DNA of 64,000 nucleotides, taken from contig NZ_VFPG01000001.1 in assembly GCF_006716565.1 (NCBI RefSeq), positions 1,798,001-1,862,000 on the forward strand, given 5' to 3'. The notes beneath the pieces were generated by a model, which saw nothing but the letters and a program-made list of their open reading frames with translations, was not told the DNA's origin and made no database searches. Below, piece after piece: positions 24,618 to 33,789 of the stretch. This stretch comes from Nocardia bhagyanarayanae. GTDB lineage: Bacteria; Actinomycetota; Actinomycetes; Mycobacteriales; Mycobacteriaceae. The stretch's first letter is position 1; each line of letters starts with the position of its first letter. Both the position numbers and the translations under genes were made by a program.

Positions 24618-27600
24618 ATGACCCCCAATGTGATTCTCGAGTTCATCCTCGGCCTGCTGCGCGACCGCGAGGCCGCGGTGGGTTACTGCGCCAACCCGGA
24701 AGGCGCGCTGGCTGCCGCGGGACTGTCCGCGGTCACGCCGGAGGACATCGCCGCGGTGGCGCCGATGGTGGCCGAGTCGGCTTTGGTGGCCGGCGGCTCG
24801 CAGCTGTCGGCGATCGTCGCGGCGGGCACGTCGGCAGGTGCGGCTGCGGGTGTCGGCGCCGTCGCGGGTGCGAACGCCGCGGTCGGCGCCGGCGTCGATC
24901 TCGGTGCCGGTGTGAACACCGATATCGGTCTCGGTGCGGGCGTGAACACCGATGTCGACCTCGGTGCCGGCGTCAACACCGATATCGACCTCGGCGCGGA
25001 CCTGAACACCGACATCGACCTCGGCCTCGGCACCGGCCTGAACGGCGACCTCGGCGCGGGCCTCGACCTGGGCGGCGCGATCGGCGCGGGCCTCGACGGA
25101 GTCCTCGGTGTGGGCGCTGGTCTGGGTGGTGCCGTCGGCGGCGTGCTGAATGGTGTCGGTGACATCGCTGCTGGGGCGGGTGCGGGTCTGGGTGGCGCGC
25201 TCGACGGGGTTCTCGGTGCTGGCGCGGGTGTGGGCGCTGGTCTGGGTGGTGCCGTCGGCGGCGTGCTGGACGGTGTCGGTGACATCGCTGCCGGGGCCGG
25301 TGCGGGTCTGGGTAGTGCGCTCGACGCGGGCCTCGGTGCGGGCGCTGGTCTGGGCGCGGGCCTCGAAGCTTCCCTCGGCGCGGGCCTGGACGGCGCGTTG
25401 GGCGCGGGCGCTGGCCTGGGGGCCGGCCTCGAGGGCGCCGTGGACGCGGGCGCCGACCTCGGCGTTGGTCTCGGCGCTGGTCTGGAGGGCGCACTCGGCA
25501 CGGGCGCCGAACTCGGCGGTGACCTGTCGGCCGGTCTCGGTGGTGCACTCGGCGCAGTCGGCAACGTGGGCGCCGATCTCGGCGCGGGCCTGGGCGGTGC
25601 GATCGATGCGGGCGCCGAGGCGGGTGCCGGTCTGGGCGCGGGCCTGGGCGGCGCGATCGATGCGGGCGCCGAGGCGGGTGCCGGTCTGGGCGCTGGCCTG
25701 GGCGGTGCGCTGGATGCGGGCGCGGACTTCGGCGGCGATCTGGCCGGTGGCCTCGAAGGCGCGCTGGATGCGGGCCTGGGCGCGGGCGCTGGTCTGGGCG
25801 CGGGTCTCGAGGGTGCCCTCGGTGCGGGTGCGGACTTCGGCGGTGATCTGTCGGCCGGTCTCGGTGGTGCCCTCGATGCAGGTGCTCAGGCGGGTGCCGA
25901 CCTCGGTGCTGGCCTGGGTGGTGCGCTGGACGCAGGCGGCGAGTTCGGCAGCGACTTCGGCGGCGACCTGTCTGCTGGTGTCGGTGGTGCGTTCGACGCT
26001 GGTAGCCAGGTGGGTGCCGATTTGGGCGCTGGTCTGGGTGGTGCGCTGGATGCCGGTGCCGGGTTCGGTGGTGATCTGGCCGGTGGCCTCGAAGGTGCGC
26101 TGGATGCGGGCCTCGGTGCGGGCGCTGGTCTGGGCGCGGGTCTCGAGGGTGCCGTCGGTGCGGGTGCGGACTTCGGCGGTGATCTGTCGGCCGGTCTCGG
26201 TGGTGCCCTCGGCGCGGGTGCTCAGGCGGGTGCCGACCTCGGCGCGGGCCTGGGCGGTGCGCTGGACGCAGGCGGCGAGTTCGGCGGTGACCTGTCTGCT
26301 GGTGTCGGTGGTGCGATCGACGCGGGTACCCAGGTCGGTGCCGATCTGGGCGCGGGTCTGGGTGGTGCGCTGGACTCGGGTGTCGGGTTCGGCGGTGACC
26401 TGGCCGCTGGCCTGGGCGGTGCGCTGGACGCAGGCGGCGAGTTCGGCGGTGACCTGTCTGCTGGTGTCGGCGGTGCGATCGACGCGGGTACCCAGGTCGG
26501 TGCCGATCTGGGCGCTGGCCTTGGCGGTGCGCTGGACTCGGGTGCCGAGTTCGGTGGTGACTTGTCCGCTGGTGTCGGTGGTGCGATCGACGCGGGTACC
26601 CAGGTCGGTGCCGATCTGGGCGCCGGTCTGGGCGGTGCGATCGACGCGGGCGCGGACTTCGGCGGCGACCTGGCCGGTGGTTTGGACGGTGCGCTGGATG
26701 CGGGCCTCGGTGCCGGCGCCGAGCTTGGTGGTGACCTGTCGGCTGGACTCGAAGGTGCTCTCGGCGCGGGTGCTCAGGCGGGTGCGGACCTCGGCGCTGG
26801 CGTAGGCGGTGCAGTGGACGCGGGTGCCGGGTTCGGTAGCGACCTGTCCGCTGGTGTCGGCGGCGCGTTCGACGCGGGTACTCAGGTGGGTGCCGATCTG
26901 GGCGCTGGCCTGGGTGGTGCGCTGGATGCGGGTGCCGAGTTCGGCGGCGATCTGGCCGGTGGTCTGGACGGCGCGTTCGATGCGGGCCTCGGTGCGGGCG
27001 CCGAACTGGGTGGTGACCTTTCCGCTGGTGTCGGTGGCGCGTTCGACGCGGGTACCCAGGTGGGTGCCGATCTGGGCGCGGGTCTGGGCGGTGCGCTGGA
27101 TGCGGGCGCTGAGGCCGGTGCCGGTTTGGGTGCGGGCCTGGGCGGCGCGATCGACGCGGGCGCGGATTTCGGCGGCGATCTCGCCGGTGGTCTGGACGGT
27201 GCGCTGGATGCCGGGCTCGATGCGGGCGCCGGCCTGGGTGCCGGTCTGGAAGGTGCCGTCGACGCGGGGACCGAGTTCGGTGGAGATCTGTCGGCCGGGC
27301 TGGATGGCGCGCTCGACGCGGGTGCCGGGCTGGGTGGTGATCTTTCCGCTGGTGTCGGCGGCGCGATCGACGCGGGTGTCGAGGCGGGTGCCGGCTTCGG
27401 CGGCGGGCTCGAGTCCGGCCTCGGCGGTGCGGTCGATGCCGGTGCCGGGTTCGGTCATGATCTGGCTGCCGGTGTCGGCGGCGCGTTCGACGCGGGTGCC
27501 GACTTCGGCGGCGATCTGGCCGCCGGTGCGGGCGCGGGTCTGAACGGCGGCCTCGAGGGTGCGCTGGGCGCCGGTGCGGAAGCCGCCGCCGGTCTGGAAA

Positions 27601-29132
27601 CCGGTTTGGGCGGCGCGTTCGACGCGGGGACTGGTTTGGAGACCGGTCTCGGTGGCGGGTTCGGCGCTGATCTGGCGGCCGGCCTCGATGGCGCGCTCGA
27701 TGCGGGCGCCGGTCTGGCCGGTGGGCTGGAAGGCGCGGCGGACGGCGCGCTCGAAGCGGGCGGCGAACTGGCCGGTAGCGTCGAAGGCGCCTTGGGCGCG
27801 GGTGCGCAGGCCGGAGCCGGAGCGGCGGCCGGTCTCGGGACCGCGGCGGAGTTCGGCGGTGAGTTCGCGGGCGGCATCGGCGGGGCTGTCGAGGCCGGAT
27901 CGGGGCTTGGCGCCGGGCTGGAGAGCGCCTTGCAGGGCGCGGTGGAAACCGGAGCGGGCGTCGGGTCCGGTGTGTCCGGCAGCGCGAACGCTGGTGGTCA
28001 GGCGGTCACCGGCCTGGAGACGAGCATGTCGGCCGGCCTCGGCACCGTGCTCGGCGCGGAGCACGAGATCGGCGGCGGGCTGAACAGCGAACTCGGCGGT
28101 GTGCTCGCCAGTGGCGCGCAGGGCGGCGCGGAACTTGGCGGCGGTTTGCAGGGCCTGGTCGGTGGTGTTACCGGGTTCGGCGGCGACGCGTCCGGTGGCG
28201 CGGAAGCCGCCGTCGAGGCCGGCGGCGAATTCGGAACCGGTTTGGAGACAGGCCTTTCCGGCGGCATCGAGTCCGGTGCCGATCTGGCGGGCGGTCTCGG
28301 CGGCGCGCTCGAAGCGGGCGGCCAGGCGGTGACCGGGCTCGAGGCGGGTCTCTCGGCGGGCGTCGACGCGGCCGCGCAGGCGGGCGCCGGTCTCACGGCC
28401 GGACTCGAGGGTGCGATCGGCGCGGCGGGTCAGGCGGGCGCCGGACTCGAGTCGGGTCTCTCGGCCGGACTGGGCGCCGCCGGTAGCGCGGGCGCCGGCC
28501 TGAACAGTGGCCTCGAGGCCGGTCTCGGCGCTGCCGGGAATGCCGGTGCGGGCCTGAACAGCGGTCTCGAAGCTGGTCTGGGTGCTGCCGGGAATGCCGG
28601 TGCGGGTCTGTCCGGTGGCTTGGAATCCGGTCTCGGCGCCGCGGGGAACGCTGGTGCGGGCCTGAACAGCGGTCTCGAAGCTGGTCTGGGTGCTGCCGGG
28701 AATGCCGGTGCGGGTCTGTCCGGTGGCTTGGAATCCGGTCTCGGCGCCGCGGGCAATGCTGGTGCGGGCCTGAACAGCGGTCTCGAGACCGGCCTGGGCG
28801 CCGCGGGCAACGCGGGCGCCGGTCTGGACTCCGGCCTCGGCGGTGGCCTCTCCACCGGAGCCTCCGGCGCGTTCGAAGGCGCCGCGGACGCAACGGGTTC
28901 GCTCGGCGCGCAGGGTGCGCTCGGCGGCGGCTCGGACCTGGGTGGCAGCATCGGATCCACGGCGGAGACCACCGCGAACACCTGGTCGTCGCTGGACGTT
29001 TCGAGCGCATTCGGCTCCGGCTTCGACGGCGGCCTCGGCGCGACCGGCGAGACCTCGCTGTTCGCCGAGGGCGAGTCGAGCGCCGAGCTCGGCGGGTCGA
29101 CGGACCTGTCGGGTGATGCGTTCCTGCACTGA
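24618..29132 (+). CDS. iniB: Giant IniB-like Gly/Ala repeat protein
   Basis: 1,504 residues from ATG 24618 (AGGAGA upstream). The N-terminal 70 residues are a non-repetitive IniB-type domain (Ile-Leu-Glu-Phe-Ile-Leu-Gly-Leu-Leu-Arg-Asp, then Tyr-Cys-Ala-Asn-Pro and Ala-Ala-Gly-Leu). From about residue 85 the protein is built of an 18-residue unit of consensus Gly-Gly-Ala-Leu-Asp-Ala-Gly-x-x-x-Gly-x-Asp-Leu-x-Ala-Gly-Leu, and later of a second 18-residue unit, Gly-Leu-Gly-Ala-Ala-Gly-Asn-Ala-Gly-Ala-Gly-Leu. The last 90 residues are Ser/Thr/Glu-rich and end Asp-Ala-Phe-Leu-His. There is no signal peptide. M. tuberculosis IniB is also Gly/Ala-rich but only about 480 residues. In mycobacteria iniBAC responds to cell-wall inhibitors; IniB's function is unknown. 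Confidence 0.85.
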   Translation: MTPNVILEFILGLLRDREAAVGYCANPEGALAAAGLSAVTPEDIAAVAPMVAESALVAGGSQLSAIVAAGTSAGAAAGVGAVAGANAAVGAGVDLGAGVNTDIGLGAGVNTDVDLGAGVNTDIDLGADLNTDIDLGLGTGLNGDLGAGLDLGGAIGAGLDGVLGVGAGLGGAVGGVLNGVGDIAAGAGAGLGGALDGVLGAGAGVGAGLGGAVGGVLDGVGDIAAGAGAGLGSALDAGLGAGAGLGAGLEASLGAGLDGALGAGAGLGAGLEGAVDAGADLGVGLGAGLEGALGTGAELGGDLSAGLGGALGAVGNVGADLGAGLGGAIDAGAEAGAGLGAGLGGAIDAGAEAGAGLGAGLGGALDAGADFGGDLAGGLEGALDAGLGAGAGLGAGLEGALGAGADFGGDLSAGLGGALDAGAQAGADLGAGLGGALDAGGEFGSDFGGDLSAGVGGAFDAGSQVGADLGAGLGGALDAGAGFGGDLAGGLEGALDAGLGAGAGLGAGLEGAVGAGADFGGDLSAGLGGALGAGAQAGADLGAGLGGALDAGGEFGGDLSAGVGGAIDAGTQVGADLGAGLGGALDSGVGFGGDLAAGLGGALDAGGEFGGDLSAGVGGAIDAGTQVGADLGAGLGGALDSGAEFGGDLSAGVGGAIDAGTQVGADLGAGLGGAIDAGADFGGDLAGGLDGALDAGLGAGAELGGDLSAGLEGALGAGAQAGADLGAGVGGAVDAGAGFGSDLSAGVGGAFDAGTQVGADLGAGLGGALDAGAEFGGDLAGGLDGAFDAGLGAGAELGGDLSAGVGGAFDAGTQVGADLGAGLGGALDAGAEAGAGLGAGLGGAIDAGADFGGDLAGGLDGALDAGLDAGAGLGAGLEGAVDAGTEFGGDLSAGLDGALDAGAGLGGDLSAGVGGAIDAGVEAGAGFGGGLESGLGGAVDAGAGFGHDLAAGVGGAFDAGADFGGDLAAGAGAGLNGGLEGALGAGAEAAAGLETGLGGAFDAGTGLETGLGGGFGADLAAGLDGALDAGAGLAGGLEGAADGALEAGGELAGSVEGALGAGAQAGAGAAAGLGTAAEFGGEFAGGIGGAVEAGSGLGAGLESALQGAVETGAGVGSGVSGSANAGGQAVTGLETSMSAGLGTVLGAEHEIGGGLNSELGGVLASGAQGGAELGGGLQGLVGGVTGFGGDASGGAEAAVEAGGEFGTGLETGLSGGIESGADLAGGLGGALEAGGQAVTGLEAGLSAGVDAAAQAGAGLTAGLEGAIGAAGQAGAGLESGLSAGLGAAGSAGAGLNSGLEAGLGAAGNAGAGLNSGLEAGLGAAGNAGAGLSGGLESGLGAAGNAGAGLNSGLEAGLGAAGNAGAGLSGGLESGLGAAGNAGAGLNSGLETGLGAAGNAGAGLDSGLGGGLSTGASGAFEGAADATGSLGAQGALGGGSDLGGSIGSTAETTANTWSSLDVSSAFGSGFDGGLGATGETSLFAEGESSAELGGSTDLSGDAFLH
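24880..28470 (+). repeat. 54-bp coding repeats (18-residue units), type 1
   Basis: Tandem degenerate copies of a 54-base unit encode the Gly-Gly-Ala-Leu-Asp-Ala-Gly-x3-Gly-x-Asp-Leu-x-Ala-Gly-Leu block. The phase is clearest between about 25500 and 27550, where successive copies keep the Asp-Ala-Gly and Asp-Leu pairs in register. I estimate several dozen copies; an exact count needs a repeat finder. Confidence 0.85.
28545..28760 (+). repeat. 108-bp tandem duplication in iniB (type 2 units)
   Basis: Positions 28545-28652 and 28653-28760 are two copies of a 108-base unit (36 residues, two 18-residue blocks) with only about two mismatches; a further partial copy begins at 28761. It lies in the Gly-Leu-Gly-Ala-Ala-Gly-Asn-Ala-Gly region at the 3' end of iniB. 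Confidence 0.88.
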
Positions 29133-29149
29133 GAGAGGACGACAACGCG

Positions 29150-31012
29150 ATGGGGACACCCGTACCTGCTTCCGCGCCCGGAGTGCCGCTGCTGTCGGTA
29201 CTGGGTGAAACCATCGCCGCGGCGCGCGCCGCGGGTCGCACCGACCTCGTCGGCCGCCTGGAAACGGCGGCCGACCGGGTCCGCGACCCGCGGCGTCGCA
29301 TCGTGATCGCGGGCCAGCTCGGCCAGGGCAAGAGCCGTTTCGTGAACGCACTGCTCAACGTCGACATCTGCCCGGTCGGCGACGACGCGACCACCGTCGT
29401 CCCCGCCACGCTGTCGCACGGCGATTACGCGCAAGCGCAGTTCCTGCTCACCGAACCGCGCGGCGGCAGCGAATCCCGGGTGCCGGTCCCGATCGAACAG
29501 ATCCCGACGGTCGACGCCCGCAGCCCGCTCGCCGACGGCAGGCGGATGCTTCGCCTCGAAATCCAGCTGCCGAACCCGCTGCTCGCCGACGGCATCGTCC
29601 TGGTCGACACCCCCGGCGTCGGCGGACACGGAAATGCCAGCGCCACAACGGTTCTCGGCATGGTCCCGGCTGCCGACGCGGTGTTCGTGCTGTCCGACGC
29701 CTCCACCGAGATCACCGAACCCGAGCTCGCCTTCCTGCGCCAGGTCCGCGAGCTGTGCCCGACGGTCGCACTGTTGCTCACCAAGACCGATCTGTACCCG
29801 CATTGGCGTCGGGTCCACGAGGCGAATCTCGGCCACCTGCACCGCGCCGGGCTGGAGGTGCCGATCATCCCGGTGTCCGCGCTGCTGCGCGAGCACGCCA
29901 TGCGTTTACAGGACGCACAGCTCGGCCAGGAGTCGGGTTTCGGTGTGCTGTACCAGTTTCTGCGCGAGCAGGTGGTGGCGCGCGATCAGGCCGCGACCCG
30001 CGCCGCCGTCGCACGCGACATCCAATCCGCCGCAGAGCATCTGGCGCTCGCACTGGGCAGCGAACTCGTCGCGCTGCGCGATCCGAACCAGGGCGCGGCC
30101 GCGATCCGCGAACTCCAGGCCGCGAAAGCCGCTGCGGAAGACCTGCATCGGCGCACCGCCGCCTGGCAGCAGACGCTTTCCGACGGAATCACGGACCTCG
30201 CAAGCGATGTCGACCACGATCTGCGAGATCGCCTGCGCCACCTGACCCGAACCGGCGAGGAGTGGATCGACGAGCACGATCCGGGCAGGCACTGGGACGC
30301 CATCTCCGAATGGCTCACCGGCACCGTCGACAGCGCGCTCGCCGACAACCTGCTGTGGACGCACAAGCGCGCGATCGAGCTGGCCGAGCACGTCGCCGAG
30401 CATTTCATCCACTTCGGCGCGGTCGACCTGCCCGACGTGAAGAGCGGACTGAACGCCGAGGACAACCCGATCTCGGGCACCCTCGCCGATCTGGAACCGG
30501 ACATCGGCTTCGCCAGCAAGCTGCTCGTCGGCATGCGCGGCTCCTACGGCGGTGTCCTCATGGTCGGTCTCGCCAGCACCTTCGCCGGACTGGCCATGCT
30601 CAATCCGATTTCCATCGGCGCGGGTGTCATCGTGGGCGGCAAGGCGTTTCGCGACGACAAGCAAGCCCGCCTCGCGCGCCGCCGGGTCGAGGCGAAGAAC
30701 GCGGTGCGCCGTTTCGTCGACGATGTCGCGTTCCAGGCGGGCAAGGAGTCCAAGGACCGCCTGCACCGCATCCACCGCGCCCTGCGCGACCACTACAGCG
30801 GTGTCGCCGAGCGCAGCCTCCGCTCCCTCGAGGACTCCCTGCGCGCCGCGCAGGAGGCGGCCACGATGGAGACCGCACGCCGAACCGAGCGATGCACCGT
30901 GCTGGAACGGCAGCTGCGTTTCGTCGCCGAACTGCGCCGCTACGCCGACGCGATGCAACAGCCCATCGCCGCCGCGCCCGTCCGGGGAGCTCTCGGTACG
31001 GTATCGGGGTGA
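29150..31012 (+). CDS. iniA: IniA-like dynamin-family GTPase
   Basis: 620 residues from ATG 29150, 17 bases after iniB with a GAGAGAGGAC ribosome site. The GTPase domain has G1 Gly-Gln-Leu-Gly-Gln-Gly-Lys-Ser (residues 55-62), G3 Asp-Thr-Pro-Gly-Val-Gly-Gly near 151 and G4 Thr-Lys-Thr-Asp near 209. Long helical regions follow, interrupted by a hydrophobic paddle of about 35 residues near residues 465-500 (Gly-Leu-Ala-Met-Leu-Asn-Pro) that would insert into the membrane. Bacterial dynamin-like proteins remodel or stabilise membranes; mycobacterial IniA is induced by isoniazid and ethambutol and has membrane-fission activity in vitro by published report. IniA, IniB and IniC are co-transcribed here. 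Confidence 0.9.
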   Translation: MGTPVPASAPGVPLLSVLGETIAAARAAGRTDLVGRLETAADRVRDPRRRIVIAGQLGQGKSRFVNALLNVDICPVGDDATTVVPATLSHGDYAQAQFLLTEPRGGSESRVPVPIEQIPTVDARSPLADGRRMLRLEIQLPNPLLADGIVLVDTPGVGGHGNASATTVLGMVPAADAVFVLSDASTEITEPELAFLRQVRELCPTVALLLTKTDLYPHWRRVHEANLGHLHRAGLEVPIIPVSALLREHAMRLQDAQLGQESGFGVLYQFLREQVVARDQAATRAAVARDIQSAAEHLALALGSELVALRDPNQGAAAIRELQAAKAAAEDLHRRTAAWQQTLSDGITDLASDVDHDLRDRLRHLTRTGEEWIDEHDPGRHWDAISEWLTGTVDSALADNLLWTHKRAIELAEHVAEHFIHFGAVDLPDVKSGLNAEDNPISGTLADLEPDIGFASKLLVGMRGSYGGVLMVGLASTFAGLAMLNPISIGAGVIVGGKAFRDDKQARLARRRVEAKNAVRRFVDDVAFQAGKESKDRLHRIHRALRDHYSGVAERSLRSLEDSLRAAQEAATMETARRTERCTVLERQLRFVAELRRYADAMQQPIAAAPVRGALGTVSG

Positions 31013-31106
31013 TCACGAGACCCCACTCGCGCTCGACCAGGGGCGCCGCGTCCTTCCGGTGCACGCCCGTCGGGGCCCGAATCGGCGTTCGCGCCGCGGG
31101 GCGCCG

Positions 31107-32675
31107 GTGACCACGAGAGTCGCGCCCGGCATCGTCGTCGAGGCGCATCGGCTGGTGGACGCGGCCAGGCAGGCGTTCGCGCGCGAACCGCGCCCGCGGG
31201 CTCTGCTCGCGGACTGCGCGCGCAGGCTGGATCAGCCGCTGCGGGTCGCGCTGGCGGGGTCGCTGAAGGCTGGCAAGTCGACATTGCTGAACTCGCTGGT
31301 CGGCCAAGACATCGCGCCGACCGACGCGACCGAGTGCACCAGGGTTGTCACCTGGTATCGCAACGGCCCGACGCCGAGCGTCACCGCGTACGCCCCCGAC
31401 GGCGCCACCGCGAACGTGGTGGTCCGCCGCGGTGGCGGTGCGCACGGTCTGACCTTCGACCTGGAACGGCTGAACTGGAACGCGCCGGGCCCGCGCGAGG
31501 TCGACCACCTCGAGGTCGAATGGCCCGCCGCCGCGCTGGCCCACACCACCATCATCGATACGCCGGGCACGTCCTCGCTGTCGCGCGAGGTGTCCCGCCG
31601 CACCGCCCGCCTGCTGACCCCCGACGACGAGGAGGCCGAAGCCACCCTCTCCGTCCCCGGCGCCGACGCGGTCGTCTACCTGCTGCGCAGGTTGGACGCC
31701 ACCGACATCGGCTTCCTGGAGCGCATCGGCTCGGGAACCGCTGCGCGGCAGGGGGCTTCGGGTTTGACCGGTCCACTCGGCGTGGTCGGCGTCGTCTCGC
31801 GGGCCGACGAGATCGGTGCCGGACGCATCGACGCACTGCATTCGGCTCGCGACGTCGCGTCCCGGTTCGCCACCGAGCTGGAGCGAACCGGGTTGTGCCA
31901 GGCGGTGATTCCCGTCGCTGGTCTGCTCGCCTTCGCCGCGGAGACGCTGCGCCAGCAGGAATTCACCGCGTTCCAGGCCTTGGCGAGCGTCCCGGTCGAC
32001 GAGCTGACCGCGGCGATGTTGTCGGCGGATCGCTTCGCGCGCCCCGACATTCCGCTGCCCGTCGCGCCGGAACTGCGCGCCCAGCTGGCCGAGCGTTTCG
32101 GCATGTTCGGTATTCGCATGGCCGTCACCTTGATTCGGCTCGGCGTCCGCGATTCCGCGACGCTCGCCGCGGAATTGACCAGCCGCAGTGGCGTCGACGA
32201 ACTGCGCTCGGTGCTGGACGTCCAGTTCGGCCAGCGCGCCGATCAACTCAAGGCGCATTCGGCACTGACGGCTCTGGCCAGGGTGTTGACCGCCTACCCG
32301 GGCACCTCCGCCGACCAATTGCTGCCCCGCGTCCGCACCCTGCTCGCCGACGTGCACGGTTTCGCCGAACTGCGCCTGCTCGGGCGCCTGCGCACCGACG
32401 AATTGACCCTGCCCCCAGCGGATCTCGCCGAACTGCACCGTTTGATCGGCGGCTCGGGCATCGCGCCCCACCTGCGCCTCGGCCTCCCGCCGAACGCGGG
32501 CCCGGAGGCACAGCGCGCGCAGGCCGTCGCCGCGGTCCGCAAATGGCGCGAACGGGCCCGCCACCCCATGGCCGACCAGCTCACCACCCTCGCCTGCCTC
32601 ACCGCCGCCCGCAGCGCCGAGGGCACGTTGAGCATGCTGCCCCCGGCGCCGGAGATGCGCATGGGCCGCCGCTGA
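31107..32675 (+). CDS. iniC: IniC-like dynamin-family GTPase
   Basis: 522 residues from GTG 31107; the frame is open upstream, but this start matches the family length and places the P-loop Gly-Ser-Leu-Lys-Ala-Gly-Lys-Ser at residues 51-58. G3 is Asp-Thr-Pro-Gly-Thr near residue 151; G4 is less standard (Ser-Arg-Ala-Asp near 231). The helical C-terminal half lacks the obvious hydrophobic paddle of IniA, so IniC probably partners IniA, as paired bacterial dynamins do. The 94-base gap after iniA holds no promoter that I can see. Confidence 0.88.
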   Translation: MTTRVAPGIVVEAHRLVDAARQAFAREPRPRALLADCARRLDQPLRVALAGSLKAGKSTLLNSLVGQDIAPTDATECTRVVTWYRNGPTPSVTAYAPDGATANVVVRRGGGAHGLTFDLERLNWNAPGPREVDHLEVEWPAAALAHTTIIDTPGTSSLSREVSRRTARLLTPDDEEAEATLSVPGADAVVYLLRRLDATDIGFLERIGSGTAARQGASGLTGPLGVVGVVSRADEIGAGRIDALHSARDVASRFATELERTGLCQAVIPVAGLLAFAAETLRQQEFTAFQALASVPVDELTAAMLSADRFARPDIPLPVAPELRAQLAERFGMFGIRMAVTLIRLGVRDSATLAAELTSRSGVDELRSVLDVQFGQRADQLKAHSALTALARVLTAYPGTSADQLLPRVRTLLADVHGFAELRLLGRLRTDELTLPPADLAELHRLIGGSGIAPHLRLGLPPNAGPEAQRAQAVAAVRKWRERARHPMADQLTTLACLTAARSAEGTLSMLPPAPEMRMGRR

Positions 32676-32875
32676 CTCGGACCGACCGCAGGCCCCTGCC
32701 CTGCTGACTCCTTCCTGCCCGCCGATCGCTGACGCCTGCCATCCCGGCTGGTGTCGTCGTGAGGTGCACGCGCGCGGTCATCGGGCGCGCCGATCGTCGG
32801 AATGCCGGCGGTGCTGTTGCTCGGCGACCACCGTGGGTATATCCGTTCCGCAATGGTTGAGGAGAGGAGCATCGC

Positions 32876-33061
32876 ATGACCCGCAGTTCCGACGACCAGT
32901 ACGAACCCGAGGATGCGGAGGTCCCCGCGGAGACCGACGCCACCGACGACGAACACAAGCACGCTCACCAGCGCGACTCGGACTTGATGCCCGACACCCC
33001 GGGAATGCTGGGCGACGAAATCGACGAGATGTCCCATCCCGACAAGCCGAGCCCCAGCTGA
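32876..33061 (+). CDS. Small acidic hydrophilic protein
   Basis: 61 residues, ATG 32876 after an excellent GAGGAGAGGAGC ribosome site. The protein is rich in Asp, Glu and His (Asp-Asp-Glu-His-Lys-His-Ala-His) and ends with Pro-Asp-Lys-Pro-Ser-Pro-Ser. There is no signal or membrane segment, and it is likely to be disordered. Codon use is high-GC3 like its neighbours. Function unknown. Confidence 0.65.
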   Translation: MTRSSDDQYEPEDAEVPAETDATDDEHKHAHQRDSDLMPDTPGMLGDEIDEMSHPDKPSPS

Positions 33062-33145
33062 ACCGGTCCCGACGAGCTGTCCGGTTCCCGGGTATCAACG
33101 CGGTGACCCGGGGTACGCGTCCGGTAGCCGAGTAAGGAGGCCGTG

Positions 33146-33781
33146 ATGAGCGATCGCGAAGTCGTACGGACCCTGCTGGACCGCGCGGGCACCGGATACG
33201 CCGCCGAGGCGGGCATCGAACTCGCGGACAAACCCGCGCCGCTGTTCCAATTACTGATGCTCGCCGAACTGCTGAGCACCAGGATCTCCGCCGATATCGC
33301 CGTTTCCGCCGCCAAGGAACTGATCGACAGCGGTTACAGCACGCCGCAGAAGGTGGCCGACGCCGACTGGCAAGACCTCGTCGACGCCCTCGGCCGCGCC
33401 CATTACAAGCGCTACGACGAGAGCACCGCGACCCGGCTCGGCGCGAACGCCCACCGTGTCCTCGACCAGTACCACGGTGACCTGCGCGAACTGGCCTCCG
33501 CGGCGGACGGCGACGCCGAGCGCGCCGCCGACCTGCTCCAAGAGTTCGACGGCATCGGCCCGACCGGCAGCGACATCTTCCTGCGCGAAGTCCAAGACAC
33601 CTGGCCATGGGCCCGCCCCCATTTCGACGACCGCGCCCTTCGCGGCGCCCGCCGCGTCGGTCTCCCCGCCGCCCCGGAGAAACTCGCCGCCTTGGCCCCG
33701 CGCGACCGCACCGCCGACCTCGCCGCCGCCTTGGTCCGCGTGACTTTGGACGACAAGGTGGCCGAGGACCTCCCGACCTGA
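33146..33781 (+). CDS. HhH-GPD-like DNA repair endonuclease
   Basis: 211 residues from ATG 33146; the AAGGAGG site five bases upstream selects it over GTG 33143. The order of helices and the hairpin segment Phe-Asp-Gly-Ile-Gly-Pro-Thr-Gly-Ser-Asp (about residues 133-142) fit the helix-hairpin-helix GPD fold of endonuclease III-like proteins. The N-terminal helices include Leu-Met-Leu-Ala-Glu-Leu-Leu-Ser. There is no C-terminal four-cysteine iron-sulfur cluster, and the catalytic lysine of Nth is not obvious, so glycosylase activity is uncertain. It may be a distant, specialised member. Confidence 0.65.
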   Translation: MSDREVVRTLLDRAGTGYAAEAGIELADKPAPLFQLLMLAELLSTRISADIAVSAAKELIDSGYSTPQKVADADWQDLVDALGRAHYKRYDESTATRLGANAHRVLDQYHGDLRELASAADGDAERAADLLQEFDGIGPTGSDIFLREVQDTWPWARPHFDDRALRGARRVGLPAAPEKLAALAPRDRTADLAAALVRVTLDDKVAEDLPT

Positions 33782-33789
33782 CCCGACCT

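Noticed and set aside
24324..29351. Open minus-strand frame of more than 5 kb opposite iniB, continuous with the Hsp70-like gene
   Set aside because: It is the mirror of the GC-rich Gly/Ala repeat codons, which give no stop on the opposite strand. The Hsp70-like gene has its own start at 24323 with a ribosome site, and the antisense product is an Arg/Thr/Gly low-complexity chain.
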